A DNA stretch of 64,000 nt from Sneathiella marina (GTDB lineage: Bacteria; Pseudomonadota; Alphaproteobacteria; Sneathiellales; Sneathiellaceae), in NCBI RefSeq assembly GCF_023746535.1, contig NZ_CP098747.1, positions 874,364 to 938,363 on the forward strand. The letters are read 5' to 3'. The position numbers and the translations under genes were made by a program. The notes beneath the pieces were generated by a model, which worked only from the letters and a program-made list of their open reading frames with translations, was not told where the DNA came from and searched no databases. Shown here in pieces: positions 9,322 through 19,310 of this stretch (the stretch's first letter is position 1; the number at the start of each line of letters is the position of its first letter).

Positions 9322-9738
9322 TTAAAGACCGGGGCTTTGAAATTCTTCTTTTGAAATCTGGCCATCGCCGTCCTCGTCAAGGGCGTTGAAACGGCTCATG
9401 CCCATCTGGTCTGATTCATCCATGGAAATATTGGTATCGCCATCCTGATCCATTTCGCGATACTCGTCCGGAACGGGGACATCGGAGTTTGCCACCGCTG
9501 TGCTCGGACGCAATCGGTTGGATTGAACATATTCCTCATAATTGACGGTATTGTCCTGATTGAGGTCATACTGCTTAAACAGGCTGCGCCGGTAATTGAT
9601 TGCCTCTTCCTGGGAAATCAACTGATTGCCATCGCGGTCAATGCCGAGAAACTGGGATTCCTCATAAGCCGCTGACATGTTGGAGGACAGGAGCGCAATA
9701 ACGGCTCCGACGACAATTGCACAAATCAATTTGATCAT
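9322..9738 (-). CDS. Secreted EF-hand calcium-binding protein
   Basis: A 138-residue protein with an N-terminal signal peptide (residues 1-24, hydrophobic core ICAIVVGAVIALL) and four EF-hand-type loops: DRDGNQLISQEE, DLNQDNTVNYEE, DQDGDTNISMDE and DEDGDGQISKEE. Loops 1, 2 and 4 keep the glutamate at position 12; the third loop ends in DE, a weaker fit. No enzyme domain is visible, so it is probably a periplasmic calcium binder or sensor of unknown role. It lies between mutY and ccrM, only 25 bases from the ccrM stop. Confidence 0.83.
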   Translation of the reverse strand: MIKLICAIVVGAVIALLSSNMSAAYEESQFLGIDRDGNQLISQEEAINYRRSLFKQYDLNQDNTVNYEEYVQSNRLRPSTAVANSDVPVPDEYREMDQDGDTNISMDESDQMGMSRFNALDEDGDGQISKEEFQSPGL

Positions 9739-9763
9739 GATTTTCTCCCAACCAGCTTTTAGT

Positions 9764-10858
<1,095 letters not shown>

Positions 10859-10880
10859 TCAAGTCATTTATATTTCGACA

Positions 10881-10929
10881 ATACTGATTCGGCCGATTCG
10901 CCGCGTCAATATATTTGTTGAATCAGTAT
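10881..10929 (-). promoter_or_regulatory. GANTC-containing inverted repeat upstream of ccrM
   Basis: A perfect 10-bp inverted repeat, ATACTGATTC (10881-10890) and GAATCAGTAT (10920-10929), spans 49 bases starting 22 bases upstream of ccrM. Each arm holds a GANTC site, and a third GATTC lies at 10895-10899. Such clustering in front of the methyltransferase gene suggests methylation-sensitive self-control, as is known for ccrM of Caulobacter. The repeat itself is seen; the function is inferred. Confidence 0.5.
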
Positions 10930-10955
10930 CTTAAGGAATAGTTCTAAAGTTTCAC

Positions 10956-11555
10956 TTAACTGGATTGCAGAAGGGCCCGGATTGGCGCGAAGCTTCGCCT
11001 ATGTAGTGGTGTGACGCCAAATTCACGCAATCCCTTGCGGTGTTCGGCGGTGCCATATCCGGCATTTTTCTCCCATCCATAATGCGGATAGGCCTTTGCC
11101 AAGGCGCACATTTTCCGGTCCCGTGTCACTTTTGCCACAATAGAGGCGGCGGCAATGGACAGTGAAATCGCATCTCCTTTGACAACTGTTCGGGTTTTGA
11201 TGCCAAGATCCGGATCCTTGTTACCGTCCACTAGAACGAAATCCGGCCTGGATTTCAAGTCCGCAACCGCACGCCGCATGGCCAGTAAACTGGCTTGCAA
11301 AATATTGATTTCATCAATTTCCTCAACGCTAGCTTCGCCGAGCCCGACGAGAGACGAATTTGTGATGTCGACGAACAGTCTTTCACGGGCGGCCCTGGAT
11401 AGTTTCTTGCTGTCCTGAATGCCGGCAGGAATTTGATTTTGATCGAGGATAACAGCAGCGGCAACAACCGGACCGGCAAACGGGCCGCGGCCGACTTCAT
11501 CGACACCTGCAACAATTCCGGTTTCTGCTTGCTCGAGGGAAAGATCGGGAAACAT
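10956..11555 (-). CDS. rnhB: Ribonuclease HII
   Basis: Removes ribonucleotides from RNA-DNA hybrids and from DNA. The motif GVDEVGRGPFAGPVVAAAV supplies the first acidic residues (DE), and the other acidic positions are in FVLVDGNKD. The C-terminal AHRKGLREFGVTPLHRRSF is typical. I chose the start MFPDLSLEQ at 11555 (199 residues) by family length; the frame stays open up to an ATG at 11594, and no ribosome-binding site clearly favours either. It lies 97 bases upstream of ccrM in the same direction. Confidence 0.93.
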   Translation of the reverse strand: MFPDLSLEQAETGIVAGVDEVGRGPFAGPVVAAAVILDQNQIPAGIQDSKKLSRAARERLFVDITNSSLVGLGEASVEEIDEINILQASLLAMRRAVADLKSRPDFVLVDGNKDPDLGIKTRTVVKGDAISLSIAAASIVAKVTRDRKMCALAKAYPHYGWEKNAGYGTAEHRKGLREFGVTPLHRRSFAPIRALLQSS

Positions 11556-11641
11556 CAATACATGCCATTTTTTCATGAAAGAGGGCCAAAGCATAAATAA
11601 TTTTCATGCTTTCGCAAATGCCGATCTGGATATCCGGGGCC

Positions 11642-12733
11642 CTAAAAGAGGGACATTTGTTTGGTTGCCGCCGCCGGCCGTTGGAACAGGTCCGTCGCCA
11701 GATCATATTTCCGCCGGCTGAAACCCAGATGACGGCAGGCGAGATTGAAGCGATGATTGATTAGGGCGGCATAGGGGCCTTTGCCAATCATCCGGGTCCC
11801 GAACTCGGCGTCATAGTCTTTGCCACCACGGGTCGACCGCACCAGCTTCATGACCCGGGAAGCCCGATCCGGATAGGTTTCCTGAAGCCATTGCTGGAAC
11901 AGGGCGGACACTTCGTGGGGCAATCGCAAAAGCAGATAAAGGGCACTGACGGCCCCTCTTTGACGGGCCTCCTCCATAATATGTTCCAGTTCCGGATCAT
12001 TGAGGCCCGGGATAATGGGGGCAATTTGTACAAGGGTTGGAATGCCCGCCCGCGCCAGTTCCTGTATGGCCGACAATCTTTTCCCAGGCGTACTGGCTCT
12101 GGGTTCCATGGCCCGGGCGAGGCGGCGGTCGAGCGTTGTCACGGACATTCCCACGGACACCAGGTTTTCCCGGGCGAGGGGGGTGAGCAGATCAAGGTCC
12201 CGCAGCACCAGATCGGACTTTGTCGTAATGGTGAAAGGGTGCTTTGCGTCAGACAGCACCTGTATAATCTCTCGCGTGATCGCGTATTCCCGTTCAATCG
12301 GCTGATACGGATCCGTATTGGTGCCAAGCGCAATGGGCCGGCATTTATAGGACGGCCTGGAAATTTCCTTCGCCAATAATTCAGCGGCATTTGGCTTGGC
12401 GAATAACCGGCTTTCAAAATCCAGCCCCGGTGACAGGTTCATATAGGAATGGGTCGGACGGGCGAAACAATAGATGCAGCCATGTTCACAGCCGCGATAC
12501 GCATTTACGGATCTGTCGAAGGGCAGGTCGGGGGAGGTATTCCGGCTTATAATCGATTTCGGGTTTTCAATGGTTACCGTCGTTCTGAGCGGCTGCCCGG
12601 ATGTTTCCGGATCCGTCCATCCGTCGAAGATGGGGTCGCGCCTGCTCGATTCAAAACGCCCGTCCGGATTCACGGTCGATCCGCGCCCCCGCCGCAGGTT
12701 TTTCACAAATGGGATGACCTGATCATTTTGCAT
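11642..12733 (-). CDS. PA0069-family radical SAM protein
   Basis: A radical SAM enzyme of 363 residues related to spore photoproduct lyase and the Rv2578c/PA0069 group. The cluster motif CEHGCIYC (Cys82, Cys86, Cys89, pattern CX3CX2C) follows the family signature VNAYRGC. The barrel continues with ALGTNTDPYQPIE and ITTKSDLVLRDL. No substrate is established for the family. The gene is on its own: 86 bases upstream of rnhB and divergent from the surface-antigen-like gene. Confidence 0.88.
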   Translation of the reverse strand: MQNDQVIPFVKNLRRGRGSTVNPDGRFESSRRDPIFDGWTDPETSGQPLRTTVTIENPKSIISRNTSPDLPFDRSVNAYRGCEHGCIYCFARPTHSYMNLSPGLDFESRLFAKPNAAELLAKEISRPSYKCRPIALGTNTDPYQPIEREYAITREIIQVLSDAKHPFTITTKSDLVLRDLDLLTPLARENLVSVGMSVTTLDRRLARAMEPRASTPGKRLSAIQELARAGIPTLVQIAPIIPGLNDPELEHIMEEARQRGAVSALYLLLRLPHEVSALFQQWLQETYPDRASRVMKLVRSTRGGKDYDAEFGTRMIGKGPYAALINHRFNLACRHLGFSRRKYDLATDLFQRPAAATKQMSLF

Positions 12734-12844
12734 GGATCCATTTTATCAAACTTAATAGAACAAAACAAGAACAAATATCTTCGACGGAAATGCAGACCCT
12801 CGTTCGTTTCATAGGGAAGTAACAAGTGAAGAAGGGATGCGGAC

Positions 12845-13495
12845 ATGAGAAAAATAGCGATCTATTTGTTTGTCACACTAATTTCCGGCGGAGTGGCTGT
12901 CCCGGCGGCGCTGTCACATGGCCCCTCATACGGGGGCAAAAATGTCAGCCACAAGGAACATAAATCCTCAAGCCATAAAGCGAAAATAAACTGGAATCAG
13001 GGAAAATCCCATGTTCACAAAAACAAACTAAAGCCGCACCAGCCGATTTATAAACCAAATGCGAAAAGAAAATATAATGCGCCCCGTCATCCCGTTTACT
13101 ACGGCCACTACAAAAATCCCTATTACAAACGGCATTTTTACAAGCCGACATATGTATATGTGAAACCCTACAAGGGATACCGCTATCCCGGATATTATTC
13201 CTATCGGGGTTTTTACTGGCCCTTCGCTCAAACTCGGTTTGTGATCAATCTTTCGGACCGGCAAATAGAGCGCCATCATCGGGCTGTCTATTCTGCATTG
13301 GATGCGCCTGTCGGTGAGGTCGTGAGCTGGTATGACAAGGGGCGTCACGGCACAATCGTGGTGATCCGCGAAGGTGTGGATTCCAGCGGTCACCTTTGCA
13401 AGGAATACCGGCAGACCATCAGCTATCGCGGACGGGTCACCTCACAAACGGGTGTCTCCTGCCTGACATCGAAAGGCTATTGGATAACAGCATAG
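12845..13495 (+). CDS. Secreted surface-antigen-like protein with basic, His/Tyr-rich middle
   Basis: A 216-residue exported protein. It has a signal peptide (about residues 1-24, ending ALSHG), then about 90 residues very rich in Lys, His, Tyr and Pro (for example HPVYYGHYKNPYYKRHFYK). The C-terminal domain of about 75 residues (DAPVGEVVSWYDKGRHGTIV... CKEYRQTI... GVSCLTSKGYWI) has the conserved Cys-X-Glu-Tyr pattern of the RT0821/Lpp0805-type surface antigen domain. That assignment rests on recalled pattern similarity. The basic tract could bind metal or a polyanion, but nothing shows it. A terminator hairpin follows. Confidence 0.68.
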   Translation: MRKIAIYLFVTLISGGVAVPAALSHGPSYGGKNVSHKEHKSSSHKAKINWNQGKSHVHKNKLKPHQPIYKPNAKRKYNAPRHPVYYGHYKNPYYKRHFYKPTYVYVKPYKGYRYPGYYSYRGFYWPFAQTRFVINLSDRQIERHHRAVYSALDAPVGEVVSWYDKGRHGTIVVIREGVDSSGHLCKEYRQTISYRGRVTSQTGVSCLTSKGYWITA

Positions 13496-13516
13496 TTTTT
13501 AAGGGGAGAACAGGCT

Positions 13517-13552
13517 GCGGCGGCGATTGGAAAGAAAGCGCCGCCGCTTATT
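13517..13552 (+). terminator. Intrinsic terminator after the surface-antigen-like gene
   Basis: A perfect 9-bp GC-only stem (GCGGCGGCG at 13517-13525 with 13539-13547), a 13-base loop, then a T-rich tail on the plus strand (TTATTATTTTA). It lies between two convergent genes and fits termination of the plus-strand one. Confidence 0.72.
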
Positions 13553-13555
13553 ATT

Positions 13556-13915
13556 TTATCGGTCTGCCAGTTGGGACAGGCGTCTCATGCTGGCGACTTC
13601 GAGTAAATCGAAGGATTTGTCATCCAGTTTGTTAAAAGCAAATGCCACCTGGTTTTTACCGAGTAAAATTCGGGTAACCACAGCGGTGGCGTGAACGTCA
13701 GCGGTGGTATCCGGCGCATAGGCCATTTGGCTGATTGTAACCAGTTCGCCGACAGGTGGCCGCCCCTTGTAATCGTCAATTCGAAAGCCACCCAGACTCC
13801 AATCATAGGTATCGAATTCCTGATCCGCTATTTTTAAATGCAGCTTTGGTATTTCGTATCTGTGGTCTTTGCGACTATGAGGTCGGTATTTAGCTGTTGT
13901 AAAAAAGTTCGCCAT
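13556..13915 (-). CDS. PilZ-domain protein
   Basis: A single-domain protein of 119 residues with the two halves of a PilZ cyclic-di-GMP site: an arginine motif near the N-terminus (RKDHRYEIP) and, about 20 residues on, DWSLGGFRI, matching the D/N-X-S-X-X-G element. The rest is a beta-rich stretch as expected for PilZ (AVVTRILLGKNQVAFAF). It is probably a small cytoplasmic c-di-GMP receptor whose partner is unknown. It is monocistronic and convergent with the gene before it. Confidence 0.75.
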   Translation of the reverse strand: MANFFTTAKYRPHSRKDHRYEIPKLHLKIADQEFDTYDWSLGGFRIDDYKGRPPVGELVTISQMAYAPDTTADVHATAVVTRILLGKNQVAFAFNKLDDKSFDLLEVASMRRLSQLADR

Positions 13916-14014
13916 GTCGCTTCTTTGTTCAAATCATTTATCTCTGCCCCTAGGAAATTAAGCGCAAATGATTAATTTTCGGTTTGCAAAGAAACTGACA
14001 GCAACCAGAAGAGT

Positions 14015-14563
14015 TCACGACTTTGATCTTTTCTGCCCCTCTTGCAGCCGATCAAACAGTTCCACAAAATTACACGGCATAAATCTGTAGTCTAGCTGAT
14101 GGATCAATATATCATCCCAGGCGTCTTTTACAGCGCCCGTTGATCCGGGCAGCGCAAACAGATAGGTTCCGCCAGCAACGCCTGCCGTCGCTCTGGACTG
14201 GATGGTTGACGTCCCGATTTTCTGGTAGCTCAGCATGCGGAACAACTCTCCAAATCCTGATATTTCTTTTTCATACAGGGCTGTAAAGGCTTCAGGCGTG
14301 ACATCCCTGCCGGTTACACCGGTTCCGCCGGTTGAAATGATAACATCGACATCCCCATTGTCGATCCAGTCTTTTACAATTGCCTGTATTTTCGGGATCT
14401 CGTCTTTGACAATTTTACGATCGGCAACCGAATGCCCGGCTGCTTCTATCCGGTCCACCAGTGTCTGACCCGAGCGGTCTTCTGCAAGGCCACGCGTATC
14501 GGAAACCGTTAAGACGGCAATTCGAACCGCGATAAAAGAGCGTGTCGTATCAATTCCGGGCAT
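14015..14563 (-). CDS. moaB: Molybdopterin adenylyltransferase / MoaB-type protein
   Basis: A molybdenum-cofactor enzyme of the MoaB/MogA family, 182 residues, which adenylylates molybdopterin before molybdate insertion. The family signature DVIISTGGTGVTGRDVTPEA is present, with further binding-loop sequence FALPGSTGAVKDAWD. Its first bases overlap the 3' end of the lytic transglycosylase gene by 14 bases, so it is translated from the same transcript. No other molybdopterin gene is nearby. Confidence 0.92.
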   Translation of the reverse strand: MPGIDTTRSFIAVRIAVLTVSDTRGLAEDRSGQTLVDRIEAAGHSVADRKIVKDEIPKIQAIVKDWIDNGDVDVIISTGGTGVTGRDVTPEAFTALYEKEISGFGELFRMLSYQKIGTSTIQSRATAGVAGGTYLFALPGSTGAVKDAWDDILIHQLDYRFMPCNFVELFDRLQEGQKRSKS

Positions 14564-16355
14564 TGTCTGCTACCTTTTCTTCGTCAATATCGAGAGGCAT
14601 ATAGTGTGGCCATTCGCCGACGGCCATTTGATCCAGGCCAGGAAGATCCTGTCCCATACGATGTCGGTAAATCCAGAAATTTGTCAGCACTCTTTTGATG
14701 AAACTCCGGGTTTCCCTGCTTGGCATTGCCTCAATAAAGAACAACGGATCATCCATGAACCGGGTTCTGGTCTTCCATTTTTTTAGATTCCCCGGTCCGC
14801 CGTTATAGGCTGCGGTTAAATGAAACAGGTTCGTATCGACATCCTTGATATTCATTAAATAGGACAGGTATTGCTGCCCCAATTCAAGGTTATAAGCCGG
14901 ATCGAACAGTTTCTTGTTGCTGCGGTTTCGGAGCGATCTATCCCCGGACAGATAACTTGCCGTTGAGGGCATGAGTTGCATCAGACCCTTCGCGCCAACG
15001 CCGCTTTTCGCCCTGGAGTAAAAACCCGATTCCTGTCGCATAAAGGCATAAATCAGCGCACGGTCTACCTTAAAACCATCTGATGGTTGCCATTTTGGCA
15101 ATGGATATATGGCGGCATCCCAAGTGATATTTTCCGATTCCCAAAGATATAGTCCCATTCGCATGGCCACCGATGGCGTGCCGATTTTTTCTGACAGGGT
15201 CAATAGAAGCGGAGCCAGCCGGGGATTGGCGCTTGGAAAAGCCGATCTTAGTTCCTGGGCAGCAAGATCAAATTGCCCGATCTCACTCAAGGCAACGGCC
15301 CGTTGCGCCGACGGAATTTTGAGCAGCCAATCAAGGTCTGACTGACTGAGTTCCGGCAGGTCCCAGTTAAAGGGTTTTTCAACACCGAGTTGGCGAAGCG
15401 CCAGCAGGCCGTAAAATGTCCTTGGCTGTTCAGCCGTTCTCTCCAGATAAAGAATGGCTTTTTCCGGATCTCCAAGTTTGAGATAGGCGCGCGACGCCCA
15501 CCAGTTTGCCGCGGTGTAGTTCCAGTCTGAAATTCGTCTGGTATCAGCCAGTTGAGAAAAATGACTGGCCGCTTTTTCTATGTCGCCCAATCGCCAGGCA
15601 GCAAGACCGGCTGTCCAATCTGCCAGCGGGACATGCTTTCTGGACTTTTTCAGCGCCGCTTCCGCATATTTGATCGCTTTTTCGTCCTTGGCGTAGAGAA
15701 AATACCTTTGCGCGACTTTTTCAAGAAGCTGGTCATACTCTGTTTGGTCCAGCAGCTTTTTTATTTTTTTCTGCTCAAGATATTTGACGGCATTTGTCGC
15801 TTCGTCGCGGTAAAGATATCGGCGAACAACGCGTTTCGCGTGGGCGACATTATTCCGTGTTTGAACGGATCTTTTGCGGGAGCTTTTATAGGATCTCGAC
15901 AGATAGGCGGGTTGTCCGGGTCCGGTTCCTCCCAGATAGCGGCTTTGCAACGGGGGGGATAACGGCTTCCATCCCGGTTTGCGCCGACTTTTCGCCAGTT
16001 TGTGCAATCGATGGGCCCCGGGATGATCATAATAGGCTTTCATCCATAAATGCAGCTCTTCATAGCTTGCGCGATATTTGGTGGGATGCATATAGCGCTG
16101 GAATTTAACATGGCCCATCAGGATCGGGTTTGAGATGGTTTTGATAATTTTATCAGCCTGTTTCCATTTTCCCGCTTCTTGTAAAATGAAAACTTCGGAA
16201 TAACTGTCTTTGTCCTCAAGCGATAAAATCGGGGCGATGTCGGTTGCCGTCGCCCCTTGGGAGAAAGACAGGAAACAGCCAAGCCCAACCAGAAGTATCC
16301 TTATTGAGGAAACTTTACGGGGAAGAGAGAAAAATGGCTTTTCAAAGAAAATCAT
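14550..16355 (-). CDS. Soluble lytic murein transglycosylase
   Basis: A periplasmic Slt-type lytic transglycosylase of 601 residues that cleaves peptidoglycan to 1,6-anhydro products. A signal peptide (residues 1-38, core ILLVGLGCFLSF, ending GATA) precedes a long alpha-helical superhelical region (about 60-420, TPR-like repeats). The C-terminal SLT domain (about 430-560) has the catalytic Glu in MRQESGFYSRAKSG, then GLMQLMPSTA and AYNGGPGNLKKW. All three SLT motifs are intact. It overlaps moaB by 14 bases, a pairing with no obvious functional link. Confidence 0.93.
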   Translation of the reverse strand: MIFFEKPFFSLPRKVSSIRILLVGLGCFLSFSQGATATDIAPILSLEDKDSYSEVFILQEAGKWKQADKIIKTISNPILMGHVKFQRYMHPTKYRASYEELHLWMKAYYDHPGAHRLHKLAKSRRKPGWKPLSPPLQSRYLGGTGPGQPAYLSRSYKSSRKRSVQTRNNVAHAKRVVRRYLYRDEATNAVKYLEQKKIKKLLDQTEYDQLLEKVAQRYFLYAKDEKAIKYAEAALKKSRKHVPLADWTAGLAAWRLGDIEKAASHFSQLADTRRISDWNYTAANWWASRAYLKLGDPEKAILYLERTAEQPRTFYGLLALRQLGVEKPFNWDLPELSQSDLDWLLKIPSAQRAVALSEIGQFDLAAQELRSAFPSANPRLAPLLLTLSEKIGTPSVAMRMGLYLWESENITWDAAIYPLPKWQPSDGFKVDRALIYAFMRQESGFYSRAKSGVGAKGLMQLMPSTASYLSGDRSLRNRSNKKLFDPAYNLELGQQYLSYLMNIKDVDTNLFHLTAAYNGGPGNLKKWKTRTRFMDDPLFFIEAMPSRETRSFIKRVLTNFWIYRHRMGQDLPGLDQMAVGEWPHYMPLDIDEEKVADNARN

Positions 16356-16411
16356 AGGCAGATAAATACTTTAACCTGAGAAATACTCAATATAATTGGT
16401 TCGAAGAAAGA

Positions 16412-17206
16412 TCATTTTATTCTCTCCATAGCTGCCTTCAGGGATTGCAAGTCGACCCACGCGTACTTTTTCGAAGAGGGGTGGTCAAGCAAAAAGGCCG
16501 GATGGAAAATCGCGAGGGTAGCAGATGTACCGTCCGTATACTGAAAATCAGTCCAGTGACCGCGGAGCTTATTGATGCCGGATTTCCGGCGATGGAGATA
16601 AGCCGCAGCTTCACCGCAAAGCAGGATAAATTGGGGTTTGGCGAGAGCAATATGACGCTCGATGAAAGGCAGGCATAACGCCAGCTCTTCGTCTGTTGGG
16701 GTCCGCCCGCCCGGCGGTCGCCACGGAAGAATGCTTGTCCGGTAGACCTCGTTTATTTCAAGCCCGATGGCCGCCAGCATCTTTTCAAGCAGCGCCCCGG
16801 TACTGCCGGAAAAAGGCAGACCGCTGCGATCTTCATCAACGGAAGGGGGGCGGTCAATTACCATCAGCCTGGAATTCGGATTGCCGCTGGCAAAAACTGT
16901 GTTTGTCGCCATTTTCTTAAGCGAGCATCCCTCGAACTCATTGATGGCATCTAACAGTTGGTCGATTGTTTTGCATTGCGCTGCACTTTGTACAGCGGAC
17001 CGAATACCGTCTGTCAGATTGACGGTAGGAACGGCTTGCGACGCCTTTTGCGGCTTATTTTGCGGCCTCGACAATGGCTTTTCAGGAGCCGCCGCCGCAG
17101 TTGCAACGGGTTTAAAGCGGTCGACCGGTTCCGTGCCAATGGTTTCGTCGACACCTGCCTCAAGGTAAAATCTTATCAGCGCATTTATTTCAGGGATTTG
17201 TTCCAT
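16412..17206 (-). CDS. Uracil-DNA glycosylase, family 4/5-like
   Basis: A uracil-DNA glycosylase-superfamily protein of 264 residues, counting from MEQIPEINALI at 17206; the frame is open up to 17266 and neither start has a good ribosome-binding site. The fold is clear from FEGCSLKKMATNTVFASGNP, LPFSGSTGALLEKML, ILPWRPPGGRTPTDEE and the HIALAKPQFILLCG strand. Two deviations are visible. The usual active-site stretch GEAPGxxED is replaced by DRPPSVDED. Only two of the four iron-sulfur cysteines typical of family 4 can be placed (EGC and ALC). Activity is therefore less certain than membership. Confidence 0.82.
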   Translation of the reverse strand: MEQIPEINALIRFYLEAGVDETIGTEPVDRFKPVATAAAAPEKPLSRPQNKPQKASQAVPTVNLTDGIRSAVQSAAQCKTIDQLLDAINEFEGCSLKKMATNTVFASGNPNSRLMVIDRPPSVDEDRSGLPFSGSTGALLEKMLAAIGLEINEVYRTSILPWRPPGGRTPTDEELALCLPFIERHIALAKPQFILLCGEAAAYLHRRKSGINKLRGHWTDFQYTDGTSATLAIFHPAFLLDHPSSKKYAWVDLQSLKAAMERIK

Positions 17207-17528
17207 CGCATGGATATTACAGAGAAAATGGTCGCGATAGAAGATGGCGGGCATGAGAAAAATCATTGAATTGATTCAAAGTCGAACCGGATATTCCAGC
17301 CTATTTTGGATTCTGTTATTTGCTCGTTATCTAATCCAAGTGGCGGATAACGTTGGGGAAGGGCTGGAAACTGCCAAAGCGCCGTTGAAACAGGATTGAC
17401 GCACCGCAAAAAAAATATAGTGTCATAAGGAAATTGGGCAGTATTTGGTCACCTGGTATCTAATTTGTTTTTTGGCAAATGACGGGAAATCGGGGCGCCA
17501 TTTTACAATAAAATAAGAAGAGGCTGAG
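17207..17528 (+). other. Intergenic region between the UDG gene and ETF-QO
   Basis: 322 bases separate these divergent genes. No further gene is supported. A weak promoter candidate toward ETF-QO is TTGACG at 17396-17401 followed after 16 bases by TAGTGT; the match is too poor to call. Confidence 0.4.
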
Positions 17529-19178
17529 ATGGAACGCGAATCTATGGAGTTTGATGTTGTAATTGTTGGCGGTGGTCCGGCGGGATTGTCGGCGGCAATT
17601 AAATTGCGCCAGCTTAGCATGGAGACCGAGACGGAAATAAGCGTCTGTGTCCTTGAAAAGGGATCAGAAATAGGGGCCCATATTCTTTCCGGGAATGTGT
17701 TTGAAACCCGTGCGCTGGACGAACTAATTCCGGACTGGAAGGAAAAAGGCGCGCCTCTCAATACACCGGTGAAATCGGAAAAATTCTATTTCATGACGGA
17801 AGCCAATGAACTGCAATTTCCAAACTTCCTGCTGCCGGGGCAGTTGCGCAATCACGGAAATTATATCATCAGCCTGGGAAATCTCTGCCGTTGGCTGGCA
17901 GAGCAGGCGGAAGAGCTAGGTGTCGAAGTCTATCCCGGGTTTGCCGCGGCTGAAATCCTCTATCATGAAGATGGCAGTGTTAAAGGCGTTGCGACAGGTG
18001 ACATGGGTGTCGGCCGCGATGGGGAACAAAAACCGGCATATGAGCCGGGCATGGAACTGCACGCCAAATACACGCTATTTGCAGAAGGCGTGCGGGGATC
18101 GCTGACAAAAACCCTGTTTGAAAAATTCGACTTGCGTGAAAATTGCGACCCGCAGACTTTTGGTATTGGCATCAAGGAACTCTGGGAGCTTGACCCGTCG
18201 CAACATCACGAAGGCCAGATCTTCCATAGCTTCGGCTGGCCGCTGGATCGAAATACCTATGGCGGATCCTTTGTCTATCATTTTGAGAATAATCAGGCTT
18301 ATGTGGGTTATGTCGTGGCTCTGGATTATGAAAATCCCTATTTGTCACCTTATGACGAATTCCAGAAATTCAAGACACATCCAATGATGCAGGAAATGCT
18401 CAAAGGGGCCAAACGTATTTCCTATGGTGCCCGGGCGATCAATGAAGGCGGTTTTCAATCGGTCCCCGAGCTTGCCTTTCCGGGCGGGGCTTTGATCGGA
18501 TGTTCAGCCGGTTTTCTCAACGTTCCGAAAATCAAGGGGACGCATACCGCCATGAAATCGGGCATGATGGCGGCAGAGGCGATTGTTGATGCAATCAGTG
18601 AAAATGCCGAAGCGCCTGCCAAAACCCTCAGCCAGTATCCCGAGCTATATAAATCCTCCTGGGTTTATGACGAATTATATCGCGTGCGCAACAGTCGCCC
18701 GGCGTTCAAATGGGGATTGCTTGCCGGAACCCTTTATACGGGGCTGGATTTGAAGTTCTTCAGGGGTAAGGCGCCCTGGACCTTCAATCACCATGATGAT
18801 TTTTCGGCGCTGAAAAAAGCCAAGGACTGCAAGAAAATTGACTATCCGAAATATGATGGGATCTACACGTTCGACAAACCATCTTCCGTGTTCCTGTCCA
18901 ATACCAACCATGAGGAAGACCAGCCTATTCATTTGACGCTGAAAGATGATGCTGTGCCGGTTGCCGTCAACTATGCGGAATATGCCGGCCCGGAACAAAG
19001 ATTCTGTCCGGCCGGGGTCTATGAGTTTTTGACCGATGATGATGGGTCAAATCCGCGATTACAAATCAATGCGCAAAACTGTGTTCATTGTAAAACATGT
19101 GATATTAAGGATCCGTCACAGAATATTAACTGGGTCGTTCCCGAAGGCGCTGGCGGGCCCAATTACCCGAATATGTAG
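17529..19178 (+). CDS. Electron transfer flavoprotein-ubiquinone oxidoreductase
   Basis: ETF-QO takes electrons from ETF, reduced by acyl-CoA and related dehydrogenases, and passes them to ubiquinone at the membrane; 549 residues. The N-terminal FAD-binding motif is [17 protein letters not shown] (about residues 9-25). The middle carries the quinone-binding region, and the C-terminus has the 4Fe-4S ferredoxin-like cysteines in RFCPAG and [13 protein letters not shown]. Start chosen at 17529, with AGAGG just upstream. It is monocistronic. It would serve the acyl-CoA oxidation implied by the HAD-ECH gene elsewhere in the window. Confidence 0.96.
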   Translation: MERESMEFDVVIVGGGPAGLSAAIKLRQLSMETETEISVCVLEKGSEIGAHILSGNVFETRALDELIPDWKEKGAPLNTPVKSEKFYFMTEANELQFPNFLLPGQLRNHGNYIISLGNLCRWLAEQAEELGVEVYPGFAAAEILYHEDGSVKGVATGDMGVGRDGEQKPAYEPGMELHAKYTLFAEGVRGSLTKTLFEKFDLRENCDPQTFGIGIKELWELDPSQHHEGQIFHSFGWPLDRNTYGGSFVYHFENNQAYVGYVVALDYENPYLSPYDEFQKFKTHPMMQEMLKGAKRISYGARAINEGGFQSVPELAFPGGALIGCSAGFLNVPKIKGTHTAMKSGMMAAEAIVDAISENAEAPAKTLSQYPELYKSSWVYDELYRVRNSRPAFKWGLLAGTLYTGLDLKFFRGKAPWTFNHHDDFSALKKAKDCKKIDYPKYDGIYTFDKPSSVFLSNTNHEEDQPIHLTLKDDAVPVAVNYAEYAGPEQRFCPAGVYEFLTDDDGSNPRLQINAQNCVHCKTCDIKDPSQNINWVVPEGAGGPNYPNM

Positions 19179-19310
19179 ATAATATCATTCGAAACACCGA
19201 TTTTTGTTTAACTTGATACCATCTGCCCTAAATAAAACGTTAGCTTATAGCGGTTATGATCTGGCGAAGAGATCAAAGTCTTACTGGTTAAGGAATGACG
19301 GGTGTAAAAA

